From IMG/VR virus record IMGVR_UViG_3300020472_000044, positions 1 through 48,748 of that record: a DNA stretch of 48,748 bases; one strand, given 5' to 3'. Shown here piece after piece: positions 20,702-27,917 of this stretch; the first letter of the stretch is position 1, and every line of letters begins with the position of its first letter. The notes below the pieces were generated by a model. That model saw only the letters and a list, made by a program, of their open reading frames with translations, did not search any database and had not been told where the DNA came from. The position numbers and the translations under genes are program-made. Source of the stretch: a virus.

Positions 20702-20832
20702 TAAAACCACCCAAATATCTTTATCATAATTATTACACCAACCATTAGATTAACAAACCCAACAATAGTTCTTGTTAGTGCTAAAGTACCAAAGTGTTTT
20801 TCAGACCAATGTTCTACATCATCACCATTCAT
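20701..20832 (-). CDS. Single-span membrane mini-protein, 43 aa
   Basis: Starts MNGDDVEHWSEKHFGTLALT, then one hydrophobic helix (about residues 22-40, VGFVNLMVGVIIMIKIFG). The ATG is in an ATGA overlap with the primase stop, and its TAA overlaps the nuclease ATG, so it is coupled on both sides. Function unknown. Confidence 0.6.
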   Translation of the reverse strand: MNGDDVEHWSEKHFGTLALTRTIVGFVNLMVGVIIMIKIFGWF

Positions 20833-21827
20833 TCACAATACCTCCAACACTTTCCTACACAATAACCTTGAGGGATTAATCTATCCTTACAACTAGGAGC
20901 ATGATAACCACCATTAACTATATACCATACATTTTTTCTTGTTACAGGTTCATCCCAATCTAACCATATTTCATCTAGAGATGCAATCCTTTTTAATTCA
21001 TTCATAATAATCCCAACTATTTCCTGTTTCTTTTCCATAGGTATATTTCTCTTACGCATTGTTAGTATATCTCTATACCATTGAACCAAATAAACCCTTG
21101 CAAAATGTCCCGGATTCTCTACCATAATCGCATTATGTAAGCATGGTAATATAGGTAATCCTCCATCTATTTGCGGTGCTTCTATTTCAACATCAGACAC
21201 TTCTATTGGTTTTAGTTTGGGCCACTTCATTAAATCTCTAGATATTGTTTTAGATTTTTGTCTAGGTTCTTTAGCCAATCTCAAAATAGCACTAAGTTTA
21301 TAATAATTAACATCGCTATCATTAATGGGAATACAAAAATAATTTTCTTCACTACTGAGATTAACAGTATTAGGTATTCTACGAAGTCTATTAGTTTGGA
21401 TTCCGCTTCTATCAAGAGTAGGATAATTCTTAGCCAATTCGGTAAAATACGCTTGAATGTTTCTAATATCATTTGTTCTCTCACCATATACTATAATATG
21501 AAATCCTTTACCAGAAAAGAATGCATCAAAGGTCATACCCGCACTAAACAGTTTTTCATAAACATCTTTAAAATCAATCCATGCATTTAATAACGGTTCT
21601 CCGTGTGCATCAAAATCTAAAAAGGCTCTATCTATAATCACAGAATCTTCTACCTTTGCCGTTTCAGCGAAATGTTCAAAATCATATACTGTTGTATAAC
21701 AATTCATTATTCCATTAAAGGAGTTTACCCATGTAACAAACTCTTCTTTACTCTTCACTATCTGTCTTTTCATTTGTGGCGCGTTTTTTATGTGACTTCC
21801 CGCCCACACTTCTCTTGGAAATTTCAT
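20829..21827 (-). CDS. Archaeo-eukaryotic primase, PriS core fused to a PriL-like cysteine domain
   Basis: 332 aa from the ATG at 21827 (GAGG upstream); an in-frame start at 21842 is also possible. The catalytic core shows IDRAFLDFDAHG (D71, D73), FFSGKGFHII (S105 to H110, the nucleotide-binding SGKGxH motif) and LDRSGIQTNRLRRIPNT with the third acid D139. The C-terminal third has cysteines at 229 (LPCLHNA), 313 (APSCKD), 323 and 327 (GYCVGKC) plus 331. With the helices between the first two, this resembles the iron-sulfur domain of PriL. So one polypeptide may carry both primase functions. The 5' end overlaps the previous gene by 80 bases. Role: primer synthesis for the viral polymerase. Confidence 0.8.
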   Translation of the reverse strand: MKFPREVWAGSHIKNAPQMKRQIVKSKEEFVTWVNSFNGIMNCYTTVYDFEHFAETAKVEDSVIIDRAFLDFDAHGEPLLNAWIDFKDVYEKLFSAGMTFDAFFSGKGFHIIVYGERTNDIRNIQAYFTELAKNYPTLDRSGIQTNRLRRIPNTVNLSSEENYFCIPINDSDVNYYKLSAILRLAKEPRQKSKTISRDLMKWPKLKPIEVSDVEIEAPQIDGGLPILPCLHNAIMVENPGHFARVYLVQWYRDILTMRKRNIPMEKKQEIVGIIMNELKRIASLDEIWLDWDEPVTRKNVWYIVNGGYHAPSCKDRLIPQGYCVGKCWRYCE

Positions 21828-22116
21828 CTTTATCATCCTCATTAAAATTTATTTTTGCATTTATTAATTGCGTTCTTATTATTACTGCTACATTTTCAGA
21901 TAACACATCTGTTACAGTCTTTTGAAATAATTCTCCAAAAGTCATGCTATCATCATAAAGAGGAGAATCCCAAACCAAGTCTAATTTTCCTTTGGCATCT
22001 AATTCTCCATATACTTCTTGTGTTATTGCTGATATTAACTTATTAAAATCTGTTAACTCAGCAAATGACCAAACCTTTCCCTTTAATTTCTTTTCTACTA
22101 TTTCTTCTATTTTCAT
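21748..22116 (-). CDS. Hypothetical protein between Cas4-like nuclease and primase
   Basis: 122 aa starting MKIEEIVEKKLKGKVWSFAE at the ATG of an ATGA overlap with the nuclease gene. It is mostly helical and charged, with a basic-acidic tail (KRSVGGKSHKKRATNEKTDSEE region) that looks disordered. Not recognised. Its placement and overlap with the primase suggest a replication accessory factor, which is inference. Confidence 0.55.
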   Translation of the reverse strand: MKIEEIVEKKLKGKVWSFAELTDFNKLISAITQEVYGELDAKGKLDLVWDSPLYDDSMTFGELFQKTVTDVLSENVAVIIRTQLINAKINFNEDDKDEISKRSVGGKSHKKRATNEKTDSEE

Positions 22117-22994
22117 AAAAATTGTCCCTCCAAATATGCTGGACACATTTCTTTAAAACTACAATACTCACAAGTCTTATAGTAATATTTAGTATCAAAA
22201 TCTTCGCCTCTATTATGGAAGTCTTCATATGCTTTAATTAATTGAGTTATTCCTCTATAAACTGCGGTCATACTAGACTTCTTTGCCGGCTCTATTTGTA
22301 AGTAATTTGATACAGGGTAATACCAACCCCAATGTGTAATAGGTATGTTTCTATCTATACCTGCCGCTTCTAATACTTCATCGGTAGCATTCTCCACTAA
22401 TAACTTATAGAAAGATAATTCCTTTCTCATACCTGTTAATTTATAATCTTTCCAAGGGCCAGTCTTTAATTCAAGAGGTACATACTTACCATCATCAATA
22501 AACATTCTATCAACAATACCTTGTAAATGTACAATATAATCTCTTTCTAATTCTACTTTAGGATTAATATTTTGAGGTATTACAATCTCAGCATCTAACA
22601 TTACTTCATTGACTACTGGAAGGTAGTCATCTAATGTCTCCATTTCTCTAGCCTCTATAAACCTATTGGCTTCAAAGGTTGCTATATTTTGATATATTTC
22701 TCCGTAGTCATCTATTGGGTGTAATCCCAAATTATATTGAACTAACTCATCAAAGGACATATGTTCTGCCTTTTTTACATCAAACTCATTAAAGAAATCT
22801 TCTCTTACGTTATGCACTACTGTTCCTTTAATCATAGCCTCAGTAGTATCTTGAGGTAATCGCTCATAATATGAGTAATAATACTTCTTAGGACACCATT
22901 GAAACGAGCCAAACGAAGATTTAGTTATCTTCAATATTGGTTCATTTGGGTCATCGAATGTATTAGGATTCCATTGATATGTATATTCTCTCAT
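22113..22994 (-). CDS. Cas4/RecB-like PD-(D/E)XK nuclease with iron-sulfur cysteines
   Basis: 293 aa. An N-terminal KITKSSFGSFQWCPKKYYY holds the first cysteine (C34); HNVRED follows; the nuclease core is HLQGIVDRMF then YVPLELKTG (D and ExK of the PD-(D/E)XK fold); the C-terminus has CEYCSFKEMCPAY, giving the other three cysteines. The four-cysteine arrangement around the nuclease core is that of Cas4 and AddB-type Fe-S nucleases. AGGAGG lies 8 bases before the ATG. No cas1 or CRISPR array is nearby, so a role in processing viral DNA ends or recombination, not spacer acquisition, is likely. Confidence 0.85.
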   Translation of the reverse strand: MREYTYQWNPNTFDDPNEPILKITKSSFGSFQWCPKKYYYSYYERLPQDTTEAMIKGTVVHNVREDFFNEFDVKKAEHMSFDELVQYNLGLHPIDDYGEIYQNIATFEANRFIEAREMETLDDYLPVVNEVMLDAEIVIPQNINPKVELERDYIVHLQGIVDRMFIDDGKYVPLELKTGPWKDYKLTGMRKELSFYKLLVENATDEVLEAAGIDRNIPITHWGWYYPVSNYLQIEPAKKSSMTAVYRGITQLIKAYEDFHNRGEDFDTKYYYKTCEYCSFKEMCPAYLEGQFL

Positions 22995-23062
22995 TCTTTT
23001 GGCCTCCTATAATACATACTTTTTGACCACCATTTTTTTAATAATTTATCTATCATTTTCAT
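22991..23062 (-). CDS. Possible 23-aa basic micro-ORF
   Basis: Fills the gap between the polymerase C-part and the Cas4-like gene: MKMIDKLLKKWWSKSMYYRR and a short tail. It begins two bases past the polymerase stop, has GGTGG before the ATG and ends in an ATGA overlap with the nuclease. It could be a real coupled peptide or only a spacer carrying the nuclease ribosome binding site. Confidence 0.35.
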   Translation of the reverse strand: MKMIDKLLKKWWSKSMYYRRPKE

Positions 23063-23063
23063 T

Positions 23064-23972
23064 TTACCACCATTCATCTAATTGTGTTTGACTTACATCT
23101 TGTTTTATTGGGTCTGTGTCCCAATTCATAGCCTTGTAAATAGGCAATGCTTTCTTAATTATAGATTCTGCGTAATGATGTAAGTCAGGCTTACACAAAT
23201 CTATTAATTCATCCATAGTTTGAGCCGCTATATATGTTGGTCTTTTAGCAACTCCTGTTATTGGGTGAATATACTTTTCTCTTTTAATGTCATCTCTTGC
23301 TTTAATATATACAAACGAGTCATCTATTGAATTACTCATGACTTGATTATACCATACAATGCCTTCAACCCCTGCACCAATGCTAGGATTCTTACCTTGT
23401 TCTGTAACTAAGACTAAGGGTTCTCCACACTTACTACAATAAGATGCACTAAATACTTTATGTTGGTTAATTGCTGATTGCATATCATACTTCTTATTAC
23501 ATTTCTTGCACTTATATTCAAATCGTTCTGGTCTAAATCTAGACCTATTAATTAACTTTTTAACATCATACTTACCATTCAATACATGGTTGTATTGAGT
23601 TTTCAAATCAGTAGTTATTTCTTCTTCTGATTTACCTCCAACCCAATCTTTCAATATCTGTAATTGGGTTTCTTTTGCTAAACCTGTTATTGCTACTCTC
23701 TTAGCAGAAAAACCTGTCATAACAAATTCCGGCTCATCTAAATATTTTCCATCTTTCCAAGATATTAAACCTGCATTTCTATTCTTAGTAATACCTACAC
23801 CTAATGATTGGTAATACTTTTCAAACTCTAATGTGACGGGGTGTTCTTCTAAACCCAACAAATTAGGAAATAATCCCCTAACATGGTTATTCAAAATAGC
23901 CAAAGTCTCAGCAGTTTTATCCATAGGCATTTCTACATATATAGAATCAGTATGTCCATAGACCACTTTCAT
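23064..23972 (-). CDS. polB: DNA polymerase family B, C-terminal fragment (motif C, thumb, PIP box)
   Basis: 302 aa starting MKVVYGHTDSIYVEMP at an ATG with AGGAGG seven bases upstream and an ATGA overlap with the preceding mini-gene. It begins a few residues before motif C, which reads YGHTDS instead of the usual YGDTDS; the second Asp (D9), the one that binds catalytic metal in the family, is kept. Thumb elements follow (GFSAKRVAITGLAK). A four-cysteine zinc ribbon lies at about residues 155-182 (CKKC, SKC). The last eight residues QTQLDEWW match a PCNA-interacting box. It should associate with the N-terminal fragment encoded at 24335-26002. Confidence 0.9.
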   Translation of the reverse strand: MKVVYGHTDSIYVEMPMDKTAETLAILNNHVRGLFPNLLGLEEHPVTLEFEKYYQSLGVGITKNRNAGLISWKDGKYLDEPEFVMTGFSAKRVAITGLAKETQLQILKDWVGGKSEEEITTDLKTQYNHVLNGKYDVKKLINRSRFRPERFEYKCKKCNKKYDMQSAINQHKVFSASYCSKCGEPLVLVTEQGKNPSIGAGVEGIVWYNQVMSNSIDDSFVYIKARDDIKREKYIHPITGVAKRPTYIAAQTMDELIDLCKPDLHHYAESIIKKALPIYKAMNWDTDPIKQDVSQTQLDEWW

Positions 23973-24076
23973 TCTAAAACCTCCTGTTTGCAATAGGTAC
24001 ATCTACCTTTAGTATCAACACACCTTTGCACCTTATTAAATTGACATTGACAATAATATTTATATTTATGTTTCAT
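23969..24076 (-). CDS. Zinc-finger mini-protein in the polymerase break, third of three (35 aa)
   Basis: MKHKYKYYCQCQFNKVQRCV then a RCTYCK pair: cysteines C9, C11, C19, C26 and C29. Start and stop are both in ATGA overlaps with its neighbours. It immediately precedes, and its 3' end carries the ribosome binding site of, the polymerase C-terminal fragment. Only distantly like the two mini-proteins before it. Confidence 0.6.
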   Translation of the reverse strand: MKHKYKYYCQCQFNKVQRCVDTKGRCTYCKQEVLE

Positions 24077-24198
24077 TTTAATCCTTTCTCCTTTCTTTCA
24101 TTTCTTTTAAAGTCCATATAACATTTTTTACAGGTAGTATATGAACCTGCTAGACTACCTCTAAGGTATTCATTACAATTTCTACATCTTTTATTCAT
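24073..24198 (-). CDS. Zinc-finger mini-protein in the polymerase break, second of three (41 aa)
   Basis: MNKRCRNCNEYLRGSLAGSY then TCKKCYMDFKRNER: two CxxC pairs 14 residues apart with a basic tail. It is clearly a paralogue of the mini-protein encoded just upstream at 24201-24338 (shared RC..CN...R.LSGS/SLAGS and C.KCYM.[FY]KR). ATGA overlap with the third mini-gene. Probably nucleic-acid binding; function unknown. Confidence 0.65.
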   Translation of the reverse strand: MNKRCRNCNEYLRGSLAGSYTTCKKCYMDFKRNERKEKGLK

Positions 24199-24200
24199 AC

Positions 24201-24338
24201 CTATTTACTCCTTTGTTTTCTTTTATATTCCATGTAGCATTTACCACATGTATCTGGTTTACTACCACTTAAAGTCCTCATAAGCACATTACATTCTTTA
24301 CATCTTCTATGCCAAGGTTTTTGTCTTATTCTATTCAT
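24201..24338 (-). CDS. Zinc-finger mini-protein in the polymerase break, first of three (45 aa)
   Basis: MNRIRQKPWHRRCKECNVLM then a TCGKCYMEYKRKQR finger: two CxxC pairs and a strongly basic tail. The ATG overlaps the stop of the polymerase N-terminal fragment (ATGA), and two bases separate its stop from the next mini-gene. Together with the second mini-gene it forms a tandem duplicate pair placed inside the broken polymerase gene. Confidence 0.65.
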   Translation of the reverse strand: MNRIRQKPWHRRCKECNVLMRTLSGSKPDTCGKCYMEYKRKQRSK

Positions 24339-26002
24339 AATTCCATCACTTTAAATGCGGCTTCTCTAATAGCCTGTCTTGCGCTTGCAGTAATACTTGC
24401 GGCTAAATCTACATCAGCCCACCCAAATCCTTGATAGGCAACAATACCGTAAAATGAAGCCATCAGTCTTTTAACTGCTAATTGATTATTGTTCCACTTC
24501 GCATACTCATCCTTTGTAGTGGACTCCTTCATGTTTTTCTTATAAGTGTTTCTAAGAGTCTTCAAATGCAATAAAGCACTTGGCAACATTCCCAATTTAT
24601 CAGTCTTATAATATCTGAAATCAAAATCTTCTTCTATGCTAAAATCTCTTGGCGTAGCAATATTCACCGCAAATGCAGTAGGACTGTCTGATTTAGTTTC
24701 CCATGATATATTCCTTGCAATAATCATACTAGGATATAGACCTGCGAAATCAAATGCAGCAACATTAAGATGTAGGCCATTTGTTCCTTCAGTCATAGGG
24801 TCATAAATCATTGCCCCTTGATAATCAGTCTTTGGCCCTTGCACACCTGTTGGTGCTTTCCAATTAGCGTTTCTCATAAAATATACACTACCCATATTAC
24901 TTGCATAAAAACAAGCATCAAATGGTGCAATTAGTAATCGTTGTAATGCCAATACAGATTCTGAAATATAATTTTCTTCATCAATCCTAGCAATTAATTC
25001 AACATCTTTTTTAGCATAGTCCATGTAGGTTTGTGAATCTTCAAGCCAAGCCTTGGCGAAAAACTCATTTTTATCTGGGAACTTCTCACTCACCATTTTC
25101 TTCTCACCCAATACAGTTTCAGCCACATAATCTAATGCTAAAGAAGGGAGTGTCCCTTTTTGTGCATCATTCCATTGGCGTTCAAACGCTAAATCTAAAT
25201 TTAGTAAGATTCTTCCCCTAATAGGTTGAGCAATCGGAGAATAATTTTGAACCTTTCTCGATAATTTCAAGCCTTCATTGTAATAGACTCCATCAACGTC
25301 ACCATAAGGTGATAGTTTTCTGGGGTCTAATCCATTAGCATGAAGTCTTTCTATTAATTTTGGCAGGTCGAATTTAGAACCGAACCAAGAAATCATCATA
25401 TCGGGGTCACATCTATCTAACCAAGATACAAAACTCCTTAACATTTCTATCTCGGACTCATGCCTAAACATAGTATCGGAATAATCTCCTACGGCAGTAG
25501 GCGGGAACCAATGAAAATTCCACATTTTTTCTTCATGGTTATCATAAACTACGATACAAGTAATCATTTCATCGAATTCGCCACCTTGTTGCCACTCCAT
25601 ATCCCAATACCACTTCTTTAGTGTGTATTCGGGTATTTCATTTATTTCATCTACCATATATCTATAATGAAAAGGTACATCTGCTTCAAAGGTTTCATCC
25701 CATTCATTCCGTAATGCCTTACAATGGTAAGGTGCGGGAGGATTCCATGTCACTTTTTTTAACAATCTCCCATCAAGAGATACAGAACCATCTCTTTCAT
25801 AGAATAACTCTATCTTCTGACTAAAACTACCAAACCCACTTTTTGTTGTATACTTAACAAATGGCATCTCTCTTGCCGTTTCTAAAATATAAAAGTACGG
25901 GTTGAAGTTATGATAAGATACAGTCTTATCTATTCTATTTCCATCTTTATCTCGGTATCTAATACCGAATTTTAAATCCTTATCTATTGCATTTATAATC
26001 AT
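24335..26002 (-). CDS. polB: DNA polymerase family B, N-terminal fragment (exonuclease, palm motifs A and B)
   Basis: 555 aa. Proofreading motifs: ExoI WYWDMEW (D134, E136), ExoII WFGSKFDLPKL (Asp kept, the usual Asn not obvious) and ExoIII YMDYAKKD. Polymerase motif A is DFAGLYPSMI and motif B is VKRLMASFYG (the usual Asn of KxxxNSxYG is Ala). The frame ends ...REAAFKVMEL and stop, just where an intact enzyme would run into ..FKVVYGDTDS. No intein sequence is present at the junction. It follows PCNA with a one-base gap. With the fragment at 23064-23972 it would make a full-length replicative polymerase of about 857 aa, a normal size for the family. Confidence 0.92.
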   Translation of the reverse strand: MIINAIDKDLKFGIRYRDKDGNRIDKTVSYHNFNPYFYILETAREMPFVKYTTKSGFGSFSQKIELFYERDGSVSLDGRLLKKVTWNPPAPYHCKALRNEWDETFEADVPFHYRYMVDEINEIPEYTLKKWYWDMEWQQGGEFDEMITCIVVYDNHEEKMWNFHWFPPTAVGDYSDTMFRHESEIEMLRSFVSWLDRCDPDMMISWFGSKFDLPKLIERLHANGLDPRKLSPYGDVDGVYYNEGLKLSRKVQNYSPIAQPIRGRILLNLDLAFERQWNDAQKGTLPSLALDYVAETVLGEKKMVSEKFPDKNEFFAKAWLEDSQTYMDYAKKDVELIARIDEENYISESVLALQRLLIAPFDACFYASNMGSVYFMRNANWKAPTGVQGPKTDYQGAMIYDPMTEGTNGLHLNVAAFDFAGLYPSMIIARNISWETKSDSPTAFAVNIATPRDFSIEEDFDFRYYKTDKLGMLPSALLHLKTLRNTYKKNMKESTTKDEYAKWNNNQLAVKRLMASFYGIVAYQGFGWADVDLAASITASARQAIREAAFKVMEL

Positions 26003-26003
26003 T

Positions 26004-26792
26004 TTAATTCGCCCTTATATATGGTGCCATTACTAACTTTTTACTATCCCCAATTAGTAATAGCGGTTTGTCATCTTGTAAATAAAATAACATTGTTCCT
26101 TCGCAGAATTTACCTATGGGTGCAGTAAATTCAACGGTTGCGGGTTCACCTACTCCGCGTATAATTGGAATGGTAGTTCTATACTTATCTGTTTTATGGA
26201 AATTACTTGATGTAATTTCAAAGACTTCCCCCACTCCTTCATAATTTATTTTGTATGTAGCACTACCAACACTTTGTAGTTTTTTAATGGCCTTTGCCAA
26301 TAAACTACCCTCAAATACTATACAAGTATCTAATAATGTTTTACCAAACATAGCAGTATCACCACTAATTGACATAGACTTTAATCTACTAACAAAGTTA
26401 ATATTTCTATGTTCAACAGAAAGCGGCATAGTAAAACTACTACCGTCTTGATGTATGAATAAATCATCACCTTTCGATATATTAATATTGCTTTGTTTAT
26501 CCATAGTCTTAAGATACTTTAAACACTTTTCAATATCAAAAAAGAACATTCCCGGTTCAAAGGCATGTTCAATAGGAGTTCCTACAAAATTATATTCGGC
26601 GGCTATGGTGGCCCCTGCATTAGACAATGTAATTAAACATTCATTTTCTATTACAGAGGATTCCACCATACACACAACAGTACTATTAATCACATCAGTC
26701 TTTGAGACATTTAATGATTTATACTTACCCTTTAATAGCACTAATTCTAAACCATGAATAAAATCTTGAATATGACAAGAAAAGGTAATCAT
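26004..26792 (-). CDS. pcn: Sliding clamp, PCNA-like
   Basis: 262 aa, the usual length of an archaeal PCNA. The N-terminus MITFSCHIQDFIHGLELVLL, alternating strands and helices in two halves, and the C-terminal strand pair GTMLFYLQDDKPLLLIG followed by MAPYI (the equivalent of the ..L.YYLAPRI end) match the clamp fold. It is divergent, so the call also leans on context: it lies directly upstream of polymerase B and in the same array as an RFC subunit. The ATG is in an ATGA overlap with the ATPase gene before it. Confidence 0.8.
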   Translation of the reverse strand: MITFSCHIQDFIHGLELVLLKGKYKSLNVSKTDVINSTVVCMVESSVIENECLITLSNAGATIAAEYNFVGTPIEHAFEPGMFFFDIEKCLKYLKTMDKQSNINISKGDDLFIHQDGSSFTMPLSVEHRNINFVSRLKSMSISGDTAMFGKTLLDTCIVFEGSLLAKAIKKLQSVGSATYKINYEGVGEVFEITSSNFHKTDKYRTTIPIIRGVGEPATVEFTAPIGKFCEGTMLFYLQDDKPLLLIGDSKKLVMAPYIRAN

Positions 26793-27625
26793 ATATTCCC
26801 CTCACGTAATTCGGGTATTCCGTGCCAAACTACATCAGGGGCTTTACCATCTCTAGTAATCCATGTCTTTCCTACTAAACTCCCATTTGTTCGGCTTGCT
26901 ACTAATTGAGCATGAAACTTAACTTCACCTTTCTTAATGGTTCTCCATGTTCTAATTTCTTGCTCTAACTTACCTCCCCAATTCTTCCAAGCAGGAATTT
27001 TACCGGTTGCTACATCATTAATATAACTATCAGTTTCGTGAGTAATATATATTACATCACACTCTAAAGAATAAACCGCTTCCATTAAGAATGAAAAGGT
27101 CTTATTCCTTTCCCCATATTGCCAAGGCATAATTTTTGTGACCTTTGTTGGGTCAGGATTAACCTTTAACAAACAGGACTCTAACCAAGTATCAACACCA
27201 TCAAACACAAATACAGGTTTCTCTCCTGCCTGAATTTGTTGCCTAACCATGTTAATAAACATCAAAGAGTTCTTCTCTGAGACATTAATATCAGTTACAT
27301 TTTTCTTATTCTTCTTAATAGGACAGTATATCTTTATCCTATCTGTTGCATCGTGGTGTTCTCTCCAAGTGGATTCAACACCCCTATCCCAATCAAGAAC
27401 ATAAATAGGTCTATTAGGAAAATCAAGAGAAAGACCAGTCTTTCCGGTCTTTTCTATTCCCCAAATACCTAATACAAGTCTTGATGAAGATTCTTGTTTC
27501 TTCAAGAATGTCTTAGCATATTGCTTATTCCATTCTTCTTGTTCTTTACCAAAGTCTATTTCTTCGGCTACTTCTAACTTTTCTTTACTAACTGCTTCTG
27601 TTGTTTTTTCAGTTGTCCAACTCAT
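26789..27625 (-). CDS. Sak4/RadA-like recombination ATPase
   Basis: 278 aa from the ATG at 27625, preceded by GGTGAT. A RecA-fold core has Walker A GIEKTGKT (residues 56-63), then PIYVLDWDRGVESTW, a strand VFVFDGVDTW as the Walker B region, CDVIYITHE and later strands. The single-domain size and the GxxxxGKT...LD.D.G pattern fit the Sak4 group of viral RecA-like recombinases used in annealing and recombination-dependent replication. It overlaps a small upstream gene by 17 bases and PCNA by ATGA. Confidence 0.75.
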   Translation of the reverse strand: MSWTTEKTTEAVSKEKLEVAEEIDFGKEQEEWNKQYAKTFLKKQESSSRLVLGIWGIEKTGKTGLSLDFPNRPIYVLDWDRGVESTWREHHDATDRIKIYCPIKKNKKNVTDINVSEKNSLMFINMVRQQIQAGEKPVFVFDGVDTWLESCLLKVNPDPTKVTKIMPWQYGERNKTFSFLMEAVYSLECDVIYITHETDSYINDVATGKIPAWKNWGGKLEQEIRTWRTIKKGEVKFHAQLVASRTNGSLVGKTWITRDGKAPDVVWHGIPELREGNI

Positions 27626-27851
27626 TATAATCACCTAATTCTAATTCATATTGTCCATTATAGATTTCATCTACAATATCTCGTAAGTCCATATCACTTA
27701 CTTTTATTCTAATTTCCTTACCGGAGGGTAAATGTAATTTCACCCAATAATCGCCAGTATCATCATTCTTTCTCCATGTCACAAACTCTACACTATCTAA
27801 CGATACTGCAAAGGAAACGTCATGAATCATTCTATTTTCTATTTTAAACAT
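27609..27851 (-). CDS. Hypothetical beta-rich protein, 80 aa
   Basis: MFKIENRMIHDVSFAVSLDS, then strands with VEFVTWRKNDDTGDYWVKLH and an acidic tail (NGQYELELGDYNELDN). AGAGGAA precedes the ATG, directly after the twin hairpins. Not recognised. Position between an SSB-like gene and a recombinase hints at a DNA-metabolism role. Confidence 0.55.
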   Translation of the reverse strand: MFKIENRMIHDVSFAVSLDSVEFVTWRKNDDTGDYWVKLHLPSGKEIRIKVSDMDLRDIVDEIYNGQYELELGDYNELDN

Positions 27852-27866
27852 TTTAATTCCTCTTTT

Positions 27867-27906
27867 GTGGGCCTCGCACCCACCTGTCGGTCACTACCAC
27901 CGATAG
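27867..27906 (-). promoter_or_regulatory. Twin hairpin element in an otherwise gap-free operon
   Basis: In the 66-base gap between the SSB-like and 80-aa genes, the minus strand forms two adjacent hairpins: CTATCGGT with ACCGACAG (one mismatch, loop GGTAGTG) and GTGGG with CCCAC (loop TGCGAGG). Both loops are seven bases. This GC-rich stretch stands out in an AT-rich operon. It may be an attenuator, an RNA-processing or stability element, or a protein-binding site. The second hairpin looks like a tRNA T-arm, but no complete tRNA can be folded. Confidence 0.5.
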
Positions 27907-27917
27907 GATATTTAACT

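Noticed and set aside
22113-22994. CRISPR-Cas adaptation gene cas4 as part of a CRISPR locus
   Set aside because: No repeat array and no cas1 or cas2 are present in the window. Cas4-like nucleases are common stand-alone genes in archaeal viruses.
24335-24350. A split intein at the polymerase break
   Set aside because: The frame ends directly after the polymerase residues KVMEL and the other part begins with MKVVYGHTDS. There are no Cys/Ser splice-junction blocks or intein motifs on either side.
27867-27906. A complete tRNA on the minus strand
   Set aside because: T-arm-like and second hairpins exist, but no acceptor stem or D-arm can be formed with flanking sequence, which is SSB-like coding on one side and a ribosome binding site on the other.
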